Assembly: GCF_004769665.1 (NCBI RefSeq)
Contig: NZ_RQGG01000046.1
Coordinates: forward strand, 1-63,377
Direction of reading: 5' to 3'
Source of the DNA: Leptospira kemamanensis
GTDB taxonomy: Bacteria > Spirochaetota > Leptospiria > Leptospirales > Leptospiraceae
DNA: 63,377 nt
Shown: positions 35,141 to 42,334 of the stretch, piece after piece
Layout: each line of letters opens with the position of its first letter
Position numbering within the stretch: position 1 is the first letter of the stretch
Notes under the pieces: generated by a model
The model's input: only the letters and a program-made list of their open reading frames with translations
What the model was told of the DNA's origin: nothing
The model's database searches: none
Position numbers and translations under genes: made by a program

Positions 35141-35665
35141 ATGAAACGTTTCTTATTTATTTCATCCTTATTCGTATTCACGATCTTTCTCTTCCAATGC
35201 CAAGCGCAACGGGAAGATAAAATCAAAGAAACCCAAAACCAATGTTTACAAACAATGTATCTTGCCAGTTTGAATGCTGGTCGAACAGGTTTTAGTGGAA
35301 GTTTCCAATTATTAGGATCGTGTACGGGTTCTTCCAATTATAGTCCTTCTTGTATTGAATCCTATGCAGTGGCCAAAGAAGAACTCACCTGTGCTCCAGG
35401 TTATACCAAATCCAGTGCCAAATGTTCGACTCAGAATCTAGTCGGTGTTTGCCGGTACCAACCCAATGGAGATACAACCAAGGTGAATACCATTGTGTAT
35501 GCCAAACCCAATGATACCAAAGAGTTTGCCATGACCGATTGTCAGAACATTGCCTCAGGTTCTATTTTTACAGAAACCTATTTTAATCCCACAGATAGAA
35601 CCACTTCTCTCGATACCATTCTCACGAATGGATATCTCTGTATCGACAAAGCACAAAAGAACTAA
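35141..35665 (+). CDS. Cysteine-rich lipoprotein, unknown
   Basis: A 174-residue protein beginning 1 bp after the porin stop. Leader FLFISSLFVFTIFLFQC ends in a lipobox Cys at residue 20. The mature part has eight Cys (contexts NQCLQT, GSCTGS, PSCIES, LTCAPG, AKCSTQ, GVCRYQ, TDCQNI, YLCIDK) that could make four disulfides. The 'SCIESYAVAKEELTCAPGY' stretch has some look of a Leptospira-specific lipoprotein family, but I cannot name it. Coupling to the porin gene suggests a partner role in the outer membrane. Confidence 0.78.
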   Translation: MKRFLFISSLFVFTIFLFQCQAQREDKIKETQNQCLQTMYLASLNAGRTGFSGSFQLLGSCTGSSNYSPSCIESYAVAKEELTCAPGYTKSSAKCSTQNLVGVCRYQPNGDTTKVNTIVYAKPNDTKEFAMTDCQNIASGSIFTETYFNPTDRTTSLDTILTNGYLCIDKAQKN

Positions 35666-35671
35666 TTATTA

Positions 35672-35713
35672 CGACTGAATGCAAATGATCCAATCATATG
35701 CATTTTTAAGTCG
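35672..35713. terminator. Hairpin between convergent lipoprotein and DUF1501 genes
   Basis: CGACT (35672-35676) pairs with AGTCG (35709-35713), and inside it AATGCA/TGCATT and ATGAT/ATCAT continue the stem with small bulges. It is centred between two converging stop codons. Confidence 0.65.
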
Positions 35714-35723
35714 TTGAGAATGT

Positions 35724-37019
35724 TTACAACAAACCTTCGATGGGTTTTGCTTTTTTCGTGGTGAGTAAAAAAGGTCTGCCGAAGGAATTGGTGAGTTCAC
35801 CATCAGGGTCTACTCCTGCCGCTTTGTAAATCGTAGCGACAAGATCTCGAACATGGACGGCTTCGTTTGGTTTTGTTGCCTTGGCACCAAGTTCATCGGT
35901 TTCTCCCCAAACAAATCCTTTTTCCATAGGTCCTCCACCAATGAGAGTGGACCAAACTTTGGGATGGTGGTCACGTCCATCACGCGAACCAACATCCGGT
36001 GTCCTTCCAAATTCACTCGTTAATACAAATAACGTTTGTTTGATGAGACCAGTTTGGTTTAAGTCTTCAAGAAGTGCAGCAATTCCCATATCCGTTTCTT
36101 TCATGATTTTTGTGATTTGCGCTTTGTTGCCTGTGTGAGTGTCCCAACCTCCAATGGAAATATGGATGAAAGGAACCTCTTGTTTGGCAAGACGTCTGGC
36201 AAGTAACATCGCTTTCCCTTGCCAAGTGGTACCGTAACGAGCTTTTGTTTTTTCATCTTCCAAACTGATGCGAAAACTATCGATGTCTTTGGAGTTCCGA
36301 AACTCTTCTGCTGCGGTTAACATTTTTTTCCAATGATTCGCTTCCTTGGTTGGGAAGGATTTGGAAAATTCTTCGTTCATAAAGGAAACCAAATCCTTTC
36401 TTCTTAGGATACGTTCTTCCGAAAACTTACCATGGGATGGATTTAAATGTTGGATGGGTTCATCTACATTGCCTACATGATACCCAGAATAATTGATTCC
36501 TAAAAATCCTGAGTTTCCATTTTTACCACCACGCCCACCAATGGACACATAACTTGGAAAATACGAAGATTTGACATTGGCTTTTTTGGCATAGGCGATC
36601 ACAGATCCAAAATGAGGGATGTCAGGAAAACCCATCGCCTCTGTCATCCGGTATCCGGTACTCAGTAACGTATGTGCAAAACCATGGTCTCCTTCTTCAC
36701 TCCAAGTAGAACGAATGATTCCAATCGAATGCAGTTGTTTGGCGGTAAGCGAAAATGGTTCCAAAACCGATAACCCGGAAATGCTGGAATTCACTTTGGA
36801 AAAGGCACTATTGGGTTTTGGATCGAGTGTGTCCACATGGCTCATCCCACCCATCATCTCAATGAAGATCACAGTTTTTACTTTGGAAGGGAGGGAAATG
36901 GATTCTTTTTCCTTTTCCTCATCGTCTGCTCGAAGGGAAACAAATGGATTTTGGGAGAAAACAAAAGATCCCATTCCAAGACTTAACATTGATTTTTTTA
37001 AAAATTCTTTACGATCCAT
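35724..37019 (-). CDS. DUF1501 family exported protein
   Basis: A 431-residue protein of the DUF1501 group, an alkaline-phosphatase/sulfatase-superfamily-like family best known from Planctomycetes. Start MDRKEFLKKSMLSLGMGSFVFS is a Tat-like leader without the twin Arg (RKEFLKKS). Landmarks: VIFIEMMGGMSHVDTLDPKP near residue 48, STWSEEGDHGFAHTLLSTGYRM, VPFIHISIGGWDTHTGN, TLFVLTSEFGRTPDVGSRDGRDHHPKVW and VWGETDELG. These Asp/His motifs could bind metal. It lies 9 bp downstream of the DUF1549/1553 gene, the usual pairing. Confidence 0.9.
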   Translation of the reverse strand: MDRKEFLKKSMLSLGMGSFVFSQNPFVSLRADDEEKEKESISLPSKVKTVIFIEMMGGMSHVDTLDPKPNSAFSKVNSSISGLSVLEPFSLTAKQLHSIGIIRSTWSEEGDHGFAHTLLSTGYRMTEAMGFPDIPHFGSVIAYAKKANVKSSYFPSYVSIGGRGGKNGNSGFLGINYSGYHVGNVDEPIQHLNPSHGKFSEERILRRKDLVSFMNEEFSKSFPTKEANHWKKMLTAAEEFRNSKDIDSFRISLEDEKTKARYGTTWQGKAMLLARRLAKQEVPFIHISIGGWDTHTGNKAQITKIMKETDMGIAALLEDLNQTGLIKQTLFVLTSEFGRTPDVGSRDGRDHHPKVWSTLIGGGPMEKGFVWGETDELGAKATKPNEAVHVRDLVATIYKAAGVDPDGELTNSFGRPFLLTTKKAKPIEGLL

Positions 37020-37028
37020 TTTGATTCC

Positions 37029-38864
37029 TTAATTCACGTGTTGGAATTCCTGACTATTCAGGAGAGCCCAAAAGATATCTTGCAAAAGGTCCTTATCAAA
37101 CACTGTGTCAGGTTTTGTTTGGTAGGATTTGATTTTTTCAAATTCCCCTTTAGAAGGAAAACGACCGAGCAGTCGAAAGTATAAATTTTGAATCACTTGG
37201 TTCATAGATTTTGACAAATCAAATTCTGCCTTAACCAAAGATTGGTTACTTCCAAAATCCCAAACCAATTTTCCAACAACTCGACCATTCATAAGAGTTA
37301 ACATTTGTTCAATGGTTAATTCAGAGATATCATCCGATATATCCACACGTTGTCCAGATCCAAACACCGCAAGTAAAGTATGGTAAGGAGCTGGCCTTTC
37401 CACTTCGACGGCGCTAGTAAATTCTTTCGCATTGTCGAATGGGATCCGAACCTTTCCCGTCCCTGTCAAATCATATGGTTTTTGTCCCATGAGGTTTGTA
37501 AAAAAGGAAAGGTTTCGTTCCCGGATATTGCCAATCTTTTGTAAGTCAGACACCCGGATGAGAGAATTCAAAAGTTGGTCACTATCCAATCTTTGAGGAG
37601 GAAAAAATTGGATGGGATCTTCTTTTCCAGATTCTCTTGCCACCGAACGTTTGTAAGCATCGGATGTTACAATGTACAAAATCAAATCTTTCAGTTTCAG
37701 TTTGTTTGCTAAAAAATAAGAATCCAGATGGTTTAGAATCTCTTCTCCTTGGACAACTGTATCTTCGTTCCAATCATCCAGTGGAGTGAAAAAACTCCAA
37801 CCCATAAGTTCCGTCCAAACGCGATTGATCATGACTTTGCGAAACCTGTCATTTGATTTGTCGGTGAGCCAAGAGGCAAAAACTTTCTTACGATCTTCAC
37901 CTGGTTTCAGTTTGGCTTCTTTGCCATCCAAAAACTTGGGACGAACTAAATCTCCACCAGGCGCATCATCCGTATGAGGAAAACGAAGTCCGAGTTTTGG
38001 TTCATAATATAAGGTGGCAAATTCCAATTCGTGTTTCTTTTGGTAGTCTTTTCTTTGTTCGTCGGTCCACTTGTTCCAAAATTCACGGTTCCACTCATTA
38101 TTTTTGTCTTGGAGATTTTTTTGTTCTTCCATTGGCAAATGAACTTCTAATTCTCTCGGAACATAACTGAGTGATTTACCATATCGGTTTGGTTCCCAAC
38201 TCCCATCTCGAAAGTATTGTTGGCTAAAAAAAGCAGCGAGAGCATAATAATCTCTTCTGGTAAAATCAGAAATATAAGGATGGTCATGGCACCTAGCACA
38301 CGCTACACGTTTTGCATAAAATAACCTTCCTACATATTCTGCAGTTTGTAATGGATCGGCTCCATCGCGAATGTAAAATAAAGTTTGTGGGGATTCCTTC
38401 ACTGAGCCTGTAGAGGTTAACATCTCTGTTACCAATTGGTCATAAGGTTTGTTTTGGTGAAGGGAGTTTGCGAGGTATTGGAAAAAAGTTCCTGTGGGAA
38501 TTTTTCTTCCTTTTGATTTGTCTCGTAACATCGCTCCGAATTTGTTTCCCCAATATTCGGCAAATTCCGGTTGTTTTAAAAAACTGACGGCAAAGGATTC
38601 CAAATTCTCATCATTCGAATTTTCTAATTCCTTCCATTCATTGACATTGGGAATTGTTCCTCGTAAATGCAAAGACAACCGGCGAAAGGAAGTTTTTCTA
38701 TCCGCCTTAACGGAATTAGGTGATAACTTGAAATACAAACTATCTAATGGATGAACTGCATTCTGTTTTGAACGGGAGAATACATAACTGAGTGATCCAA
38801 ACAAGATCAGAATTGAAAGTAGGAAATACAAACTTCTACGTATTGGAGAGGAAACCTTTCTCAT
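37029..38864 (-). CDS. DUF1549/DUF1553 family exported protein with CxxCH motif
   Basis: A 611-residue protein with an N-terminal membrane/signal helix (LYFLLSILILFGSLSYVFS, 12-30). DUF1549 occupies about 55-250 (FRRLSLHLRGTIPNVNEW, FAEYWGNKFGAMLRDKS, then RVACARCHDHPYISDFTRRDYYALAAFFSQ). DUF1553 covers about 300-600 (RKVFASWLTDKSNDRFRKVMINRVW, LILYIVTSDAYKRS, LLNSQEF at the end). CARCH near residue 188 is a c-type haem motif conserved in the family, but here without the separate cytochrome domain of planctomycete members. Paired with DUF1501 downstream. The biochemical role is unknown. Confidence 0.9.
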   Translation of the reverse strand: MRKVSSPIRRSLYFLLSILILFGSLSYVFSRSKQNAVHPLDSLYFKLSPNSVKADRKTSFRRLSLHLRGTIPNVNEWKELENSNDENLESFAVSFLKQPEFAEYWGNKFGAMLRDKSKGRKIPTGTFFQYLANSLHQNKPYDQLVTEMLTSTGSVKESPQTLFYIRDGADPLQTAEYVGRLFYAKRVACARCHDHPYISDFTRRDYYALAAFFSQQYFRDGSWEPNRYGKSLSYVPRELEVHLPMEEQKNLQDKNNEWNREFWNKWTDEQRKDYQKKHELEFATLYYEPKLGLRFPHTDDAPGGDLVRPKFLDGKEAKLKPGEDRKKVFASWLTDKSNDRFRKVMINRVWTELMGWSFFTPLDDWNEDTVVQGEEILNHLDSYFLANKLKLKDLILYIVTSDAYKRSVARESGKEDPIQFFPPQRLDSDQLLNSLIRVSDLQKIGNIRERNLSFFTNLMGQKPYDLTGTGKVRIPFDNAKEFTSAVEVERPAPYHTLLAVFGSGQRVDISDDISELTIEQMLTLMNGRVVGKLVWDFGSNQSLVKAEFDLSKSMNQVIQNLYFRLLGRFPSKGEFEKIKSYQTKPDTVFDKDLLQDIFWALLNSQEFQHVN

Positions 38865-38949
38865 ATGGCAAAGATTCTATGTTGGATTTCGTGAATTGAA
38901 AATATTTTTCTTGCAAAAGTCAATTTTTTCCGGATAAACCTTGGTTGCG

Positions 38950-40011
38950 ATGGCAGAAGAAAAAATCTATGAAATGCTTTGGGACTGCGAATTCTGTGGT
39001 TCTAAAAAATTACTCGGGAAAACACATAGGCACTGTCCTAATTGTGGAGCCACACAAGACCCCAACAGAAGGTATTTTCCAAAAGACGAAGACAAAGTGG
39101 CCGTCCAAGACCATATCTATTATGGTGCCGATAAAACCTGTCCCTTTTGCCAAACAGCCAATGGGGCAAAGGCAACTTTCTGTGGAAACTGTGGTGGATC
39201 ACTTGATGGTGCCCAGTCAGTAAAACTTCGCTCCGAACACGATGGAGTCACGGAAGACTCTGTCCAAAAGGCAAAAGAAGACCTTGCCTTCCAAAATTCC
39301 GAATTTGTAAAACCGCATCCTAAAACTCCGAAATGGGTGCTTTGGATGCTTGGATCCATTCTATTTGGTGGGATTGGATTTGTTTGTTTGGGTGTCTTAT
39401 GGACAGAAAAAGTAGAACTCCAAGTCACTCACCACGAATGGTCACGCACCATTGCGATTGATCAATTCAAACCTGTTTCCGAATCCGATTGGTGCGATTC
39501 CATGCCAATGGGAGCGTATAGTGTTTCCAGAAGCCGTCAAATCCGCAGTTACGATAGCATTCCTGATGGCCAAGATTGTCGCACCGTTCGTTCGGATCGT
39601 GGAGATGGAACTTTTTCAGAAAGCGAAAGTTGTACCACAAAATACAGAAAAGAACCTGTGTATGATGACCATTGCAGTTACCGCATTGATAAATGGGCCT
39701 TTGATCGGAATGCCGTTGCCAAAGGTTTTGGAACCACACAAGAACCATATTGGCCAACCCCACAAATCCGTGAGTGTGTTAGCACTGCCATTGGTTGTGA
39801 ACGACTTGGCAAAAAGGAAGAAAAGTATTTGGTGCACTTCACTGAGTCCAGTGGGAAAACCAAAGGGGAAAAACATGATTGTGAATTTGATATGGCGAAA
39901 TGGAAATCCGTTTTACCAAAAGCACTATACCAATCAGAAAAAAGTGTCATTTTCAATTATATCACTTGTGACAGCATACAAATGTTAGATGGAAATGGAG
40001 CAGAGGAATAA
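38950..40011 (+). CDS. Membrane protein with two N-terminal zinc ribbons
   Basis: A 353-residue protein. Two zinc ribbons: WDCEFCGSKKLLGKTHRHCPNCGATQ (C11, C14 and C28, C31 as approximate positions, read in parts) and CPFCQTANGAKATFCGNCGG near residues 63-82. One membrane helix at about 122-145 (WVLWMLGSILFGGIGFVCLGVLW) separates them from a C-terminal domain with many Cys and the repeated phrase YDSIPDGQDCRT, YDDHCSYRID, CEFDMAKW. Start at ATG 38950. It resembles Bacillus YdjG in having ribbons plus a membrane helix, and it heads a three-gene cassette with an SPFH protein. Confidence 0.82.
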   Translation: MAEEKIYEMLWDCEFCGSKKLLGKTHRHCPNCGATQDPNRRYFPKDEDKVAVQDHIYYGADKTCPFCQTANGAKATFCGNCGGSLDGAQSVKLRSEHDGVTEDSVQKAKEDLAFQNSEFVKPHPKTPKWVLWMLGSILFGGIGFVCLGVLWTEKVELQVTHHEWSRTIAIDQFKPVSESDWCDSMPMGAYSVSRSRQIRSYDSIPDGQDCRTVRSDRGDGTFSESESCTTKYRKEPVYDDHCSYRIDKWAFDRNAVAKGFGTTQEPYWPTPQIRECVSTAIGCERLGKKEEKYLVHFTESSGKTKGEKHDCEFDMAKWKSVLPKALYQSEKSVIFNYITCDSIQMLDGNGAEE

Positions 40012-40012
40012 A

Positions 40013-40543
40013 ATGGACCAAACTTGGTTAAAAACTACATTAGAACGGTTTAAGAATGAACAAGACCCCGTTCGAAAATTTTTAAAAGAAACAAAATTAT
40101 TTGAAGAAGCCCTTGCCAATCAAGAGTTTGAGAAAACCGATTTACTCATTCGTAAGGAACTGGGTGGGATTCTAACCACATTCAAAGAAAGTTTTCGTAA
40201 ACTCGAAGAAGGTTTTGTCCAGAAGGCCCAAATCCAAAATATCGGAAAAACAAATTCTGCCATAACCTTACTCGATCGGATCATCATGAAAGTGACGTCT
40301 GCTGGGTATGGTCTGAATGGGCTTGGCACTGGAGTAAAGGCAACTTCTGCTGAAATTGAAAAGGTTCTCAACCACGACTTTTCTATGTTGGAAAAAGTAG
40401 AAAGCTTACAAAAAGAAATTTTAGAAACCTTACCTACTGCCTTTGCTTCCAACCCAGAAGCGGCTATTGAATCGGTAAACAAACTGTTACTCGATTTCGA
40501 AACACAGTTCGAAGCAAGAAACTCAATTTTTTTAAAATCATAA
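40013..40543 (+). CDS. Helical protein of the zinc-ribbon/SPFH cassette, unknown
   Basis: A 176-residue, all-helical, soluble protein starting 1 bp after the zinc-ribbon gene. It is rich in Glu, Lys and Leu with long amphipathic stretches: TTLERFKNEQDPVRKFLKE, EFEKTDLLIRKELGGILTTF, and KVESLQKEILETLPTAF. One Gly-rich break (SAGYGLNGLGTGVKA, about 99-113) interrupts the helices. It is not PspA, although it occupies the position where a PspA-like protein would fit in related cassettes. No family recognised. Confidence 0.75.
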   Translation: MDQTWLKTTLERFKNEQDPVRKFLKETKLFEEALANQEFEKTDLLIRKELGGILTTFKESFRKLEEGFVQKAQIQNIGKTNSAITLLDRIIMKVTSAGYGLNGLGTGVKATSAEIEKVLNHDFSMLEKVESLQKEILETLPTAFASNPEAAIESVNKLLLDFETQFEARNSIFLKS

Positions 40544-40558
40544 ACAAAGGAAAACAAA

Positions 40559-41563
40559 ATGGCACTAATAGACAGAATTAAGTTTGAAGGAAACCCAAGT
40601 GAAATCGTTTGGAAATACCCATCCGATGAGATTAGTACTGCAGGACAATTGGTAGTGGATGAAAACCTAGAAGCGATTTTTTTCAAGGAAGGAAAGGCTT
40701 TAGATACATTCGGACCTGGAACCCACACTCTAAAAACAGGAAATATTCCGATTTTAGAAGCTCTTGTAAATCTTCCTTTTGGCGGGAAAACTCCGTTCAC
40801 AGCAGAAGTATATTTTGTAAACAAATCCATTATGGCTTTGAAATGGGGAACCACAACCCCAATTCCACTCGAAGATCCAAAATATAAAATAGTTCTCAAT
40901 ATACGAGCGTTTGGTGATTACAAATTCAGGATCAAAGACTCTCGGTCGTTTTTACTGAATGTAGTCAAAGGCGGAAATCGTACTACAAATGAAGCCATTG
41001 ATGAATTTTTAAAACCAAACATCGTACGTGGAATTGGCGATTTTATCTCAGAAGTCATTCTCAATAATAATACTTCTGTGGTAGAAATTAACAAATATAG
41101 GGATGAAAGCTCTACTGCTGGTCGAGTAAAATTAGCTCCTGAATTTGAAAAGTATGGAATTGATCTCACTGAATTTAACGTATCTTCGGTGAACTTTGAC
41201 CAAAACGATCCGAACTACCAAAGAATTCAAAAAATCATCACAGACAAATTTGAAATCGATATGTTGGGAGATAAGTACCAACAGAAAAAGATGTTCGATA
41301 TTGGACAAGCTGCGGCAGAAAACGAAGGCCAAGGTGGTGGTGCGATGGGAGCTGGTATGGGCATGGGAATGGGGATGAATATGGGTCAAATGATGGGCAA
41401 TATGATGAACCAAGGCGGAGGACAAAACCAAGGTGGTGGCCAAGCTCCTGCTGCAAACGATCCTGCAGCAAGGATTGCCAAACTGAAAGGACTCCTCGAC
41501 CAAGGCCTGATCAATGCCGAAGAATTTGAGGCAAAGAAAAAGGAGATCCTTTCTTCTTTATAA
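40559..41563 (+). CDS. SPFH/Band-7 protein with C-terminal SHOCT domain (YdjI/virion-core-like)
   Basis: A 334-residue protein. The N-terminal SPFH domain of the YdjI branch begins ALIDRIKFEGNPSEIVWKYPSDEI and continues with QLVVDENLEAIFFKEGKALDTFGPGTHTL and IPLEDPKYKIVLNIRAFGDYKFRIKD. A Gly/Met/Gln-rich linker (about 258-300: GGGAMGAGMGMGMGMNMGQMM) precedes a SHOCT motif (AARIAKLKGLLDQGLINAEEFEAKK). SPFH proteins form ring or scaffold assemblies on membranes; SHOCT often tethers partners. Good GGA-type ribosome site. It is probably transcribed with the two genes upstream. Confidence 0.88.
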   Translation: MALIDRIKFEGNPSEIVWKYPSDEISTAGQLVVDENLEAIFFKEGKALDTFGPGTHTLKTGNIPILEALVNLPFGGKTPFTAEVYFVNKSIMALKWGTTTPIPLEDPKYKIVLNIRAFGDYKFRIKDSRSFLLNVVKGGNRTTNEAIDEFLKPNIVRGIGDFISEVILNNNTSVVEINKYRDESSTAGRVKLAPEFEKYGIDLTEFNVSSVNFDQNDPNYQRIQKIITDKFEIDMLGDKYQQKKMFDIGQAAAENEGQGGGAMGAGMGMGMGMNMGQMMGNMMNQGGGQNQGGGQAPAANDPAARIAKLKGLLDQGLINAEEFEAKKKEILSSL

Positions 41564-41589
41564 AACTAAAAAATTTTTACTATTAGAGT

Positions 41590-41639
41590 TTCCAATCCTA
41601 TTGAACTGTTCGCAATCGTTCAGTTAGGTGGGATTGGAA
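41590..41639 (-). terminator. Hairpin between convergent SPFH and higA genes
   Basis: TTCCAATCC (41590-41598) pairs with GGATTGGAA (41631-41639); an inner GAAC/GTTC pair extends the structure. On the minus strand a T-rich tract follows (complement of AAAAAATTTTT at 41572-41577 region), so it fits best as the terminator of higBA, and may also act on the plus strand. Confidence 0.65.
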
Positions 41640-41671
41640 TCAAAAAAGTATTTCATCAATATGAATCACAA

Positions 41672-41977
41672 TTAAGATGCTTTTGCTAAATCTTTGTAAT
41701 TTTGGATTCCATTAAATTCTTTTTGTTTCTTTAACATTTCTTCTTCAAGATCGTAATCGTTCTGTAAACCAAGCCAAAACTGAGGAGTTGTCCCGAAAAA
41801 TTTAGATAATCGAATCGCTGTATCAGCTGAAATAGATCTTTTGTGCAAAAGAATCTGACTAATTCTTGTCTGTGGAATTCCTGTTTCTTTGGAAAGTCGA
41901 TAAGCTGTGATCTTTAAAGGAATTAGAAACTCTTCTGAAAGAATTTGACCAGGATGTATATTGGGTAAGCGTTTCAT
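41672..41977 (-). CDS. higA: HigA antitoxin, XRE family
   Basis: A 101-residue HTH protein of the HigA/VapI type. HPGQILSEEFLIPLKITAYRLSKETGIPQTRISQILLHKRSISADTAIRLSKFFG (read in parts) covers the HTH at about 20-60, and TTPQFWLGLQNDYDLEEE is the HigA hallmark. It neutralises the toxin encoded just upstream (12 bp gap) and should repress the operon promoter. Toxin-first gene order is the rule for HigBA. Confidence 0.94.
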   Translation of the reverse strand: MKRLPNIHPGQILSEEFLIPLKITAYRLSKETGIPQTRISQILLHKRSISADTAIRLSKFFGTTPQFWLGLQNDYDLEEEMLKKQKEFNGIQNYKDLAKAS

Positions 41978-41989
41978 GTAATCTCCTTA

Positions 41990-42271
41990 TTAATGATAAT
42001 CAACTATTTCTAACAATGAGGCATTATGACCATTCCAGCTAAAACAAATTCGCCATTGATTATTGATTCTGATGCTATATAGACCATCTCTATCACCCTT
42101 CAATAATTCTAATCGATTCCCTGGTGGAACTTTTAGGTCTTCAATGTTTTGAGCATTGTTAATCATTCTAAGCTTTTTTCTACCTTGGAACTGAACCTCT
42201 TTTGGTAAATCTCTAGAAAACTCACCTTTCCATACTCTTTCAGTTCGTTTGTCAGCAAAACTGAGAATCAT
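41990..42271 (-). CDS. higB: HigB toxin, RelE-superfamily mRNA interferase
   Basis: A 93-residue ribosome-dependent endoribonuclease of the plasmid-maintenance-killer family. MILSFADKRTERVWKGEFSR at the start, then GRKKLRMINNAQNIEDLKVPPGNRLE, GLYSIRINNQWRICFSWNGHNASLLEIVDYH at the end, which is the standard HigB ending (W.I.F.W....A..V.I.DYH). The start codon lies where a transcript from the promoter at 42278-42306 would begin, so the mRNA may be leaderless. Confidence 0.95.
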   Translation of the reverse strand: MILSFADKRTERVWKGEFSRDLPKEVQFQGRKKLRMINNAQNIEDLKVPPGNRLELLKGDRDGLYSIRINNQWRICFSWNGHNASLLEIVDYH

Positions 42272-42277
42272 TGCCCA

Positions 42278-42306
42278 ATACTAACGCAATAAGATACTGT
42301 TGTCAA
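42278..42306 (-). promoter_or_regulatory. higBA promoter (TTGACA - 17 bp - TAGTAT)
   Basis: On the minus strand a perfect -35 TTGACA (plus 42301-42306) is followed by a 17 bp spacer and the -10 TAGTAT (plus 42278-42283). Transcription would start about 6-7 bp further on, at or next to the A of the higB ATG (42271). No Shine-Dalgarno sequence precedes that ATG. Confidence 0.7.
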
Positions 42307-42334
42307 TCGTTATTATTGAATAAAACTGAAGAGT

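Noticed and set aside
39467..39988. Long open frames on both strands inside the zinc-ribbon gene
   Set aside because: They are shadows of the real frame, which carries the Cys ribbons and the membrane helix.
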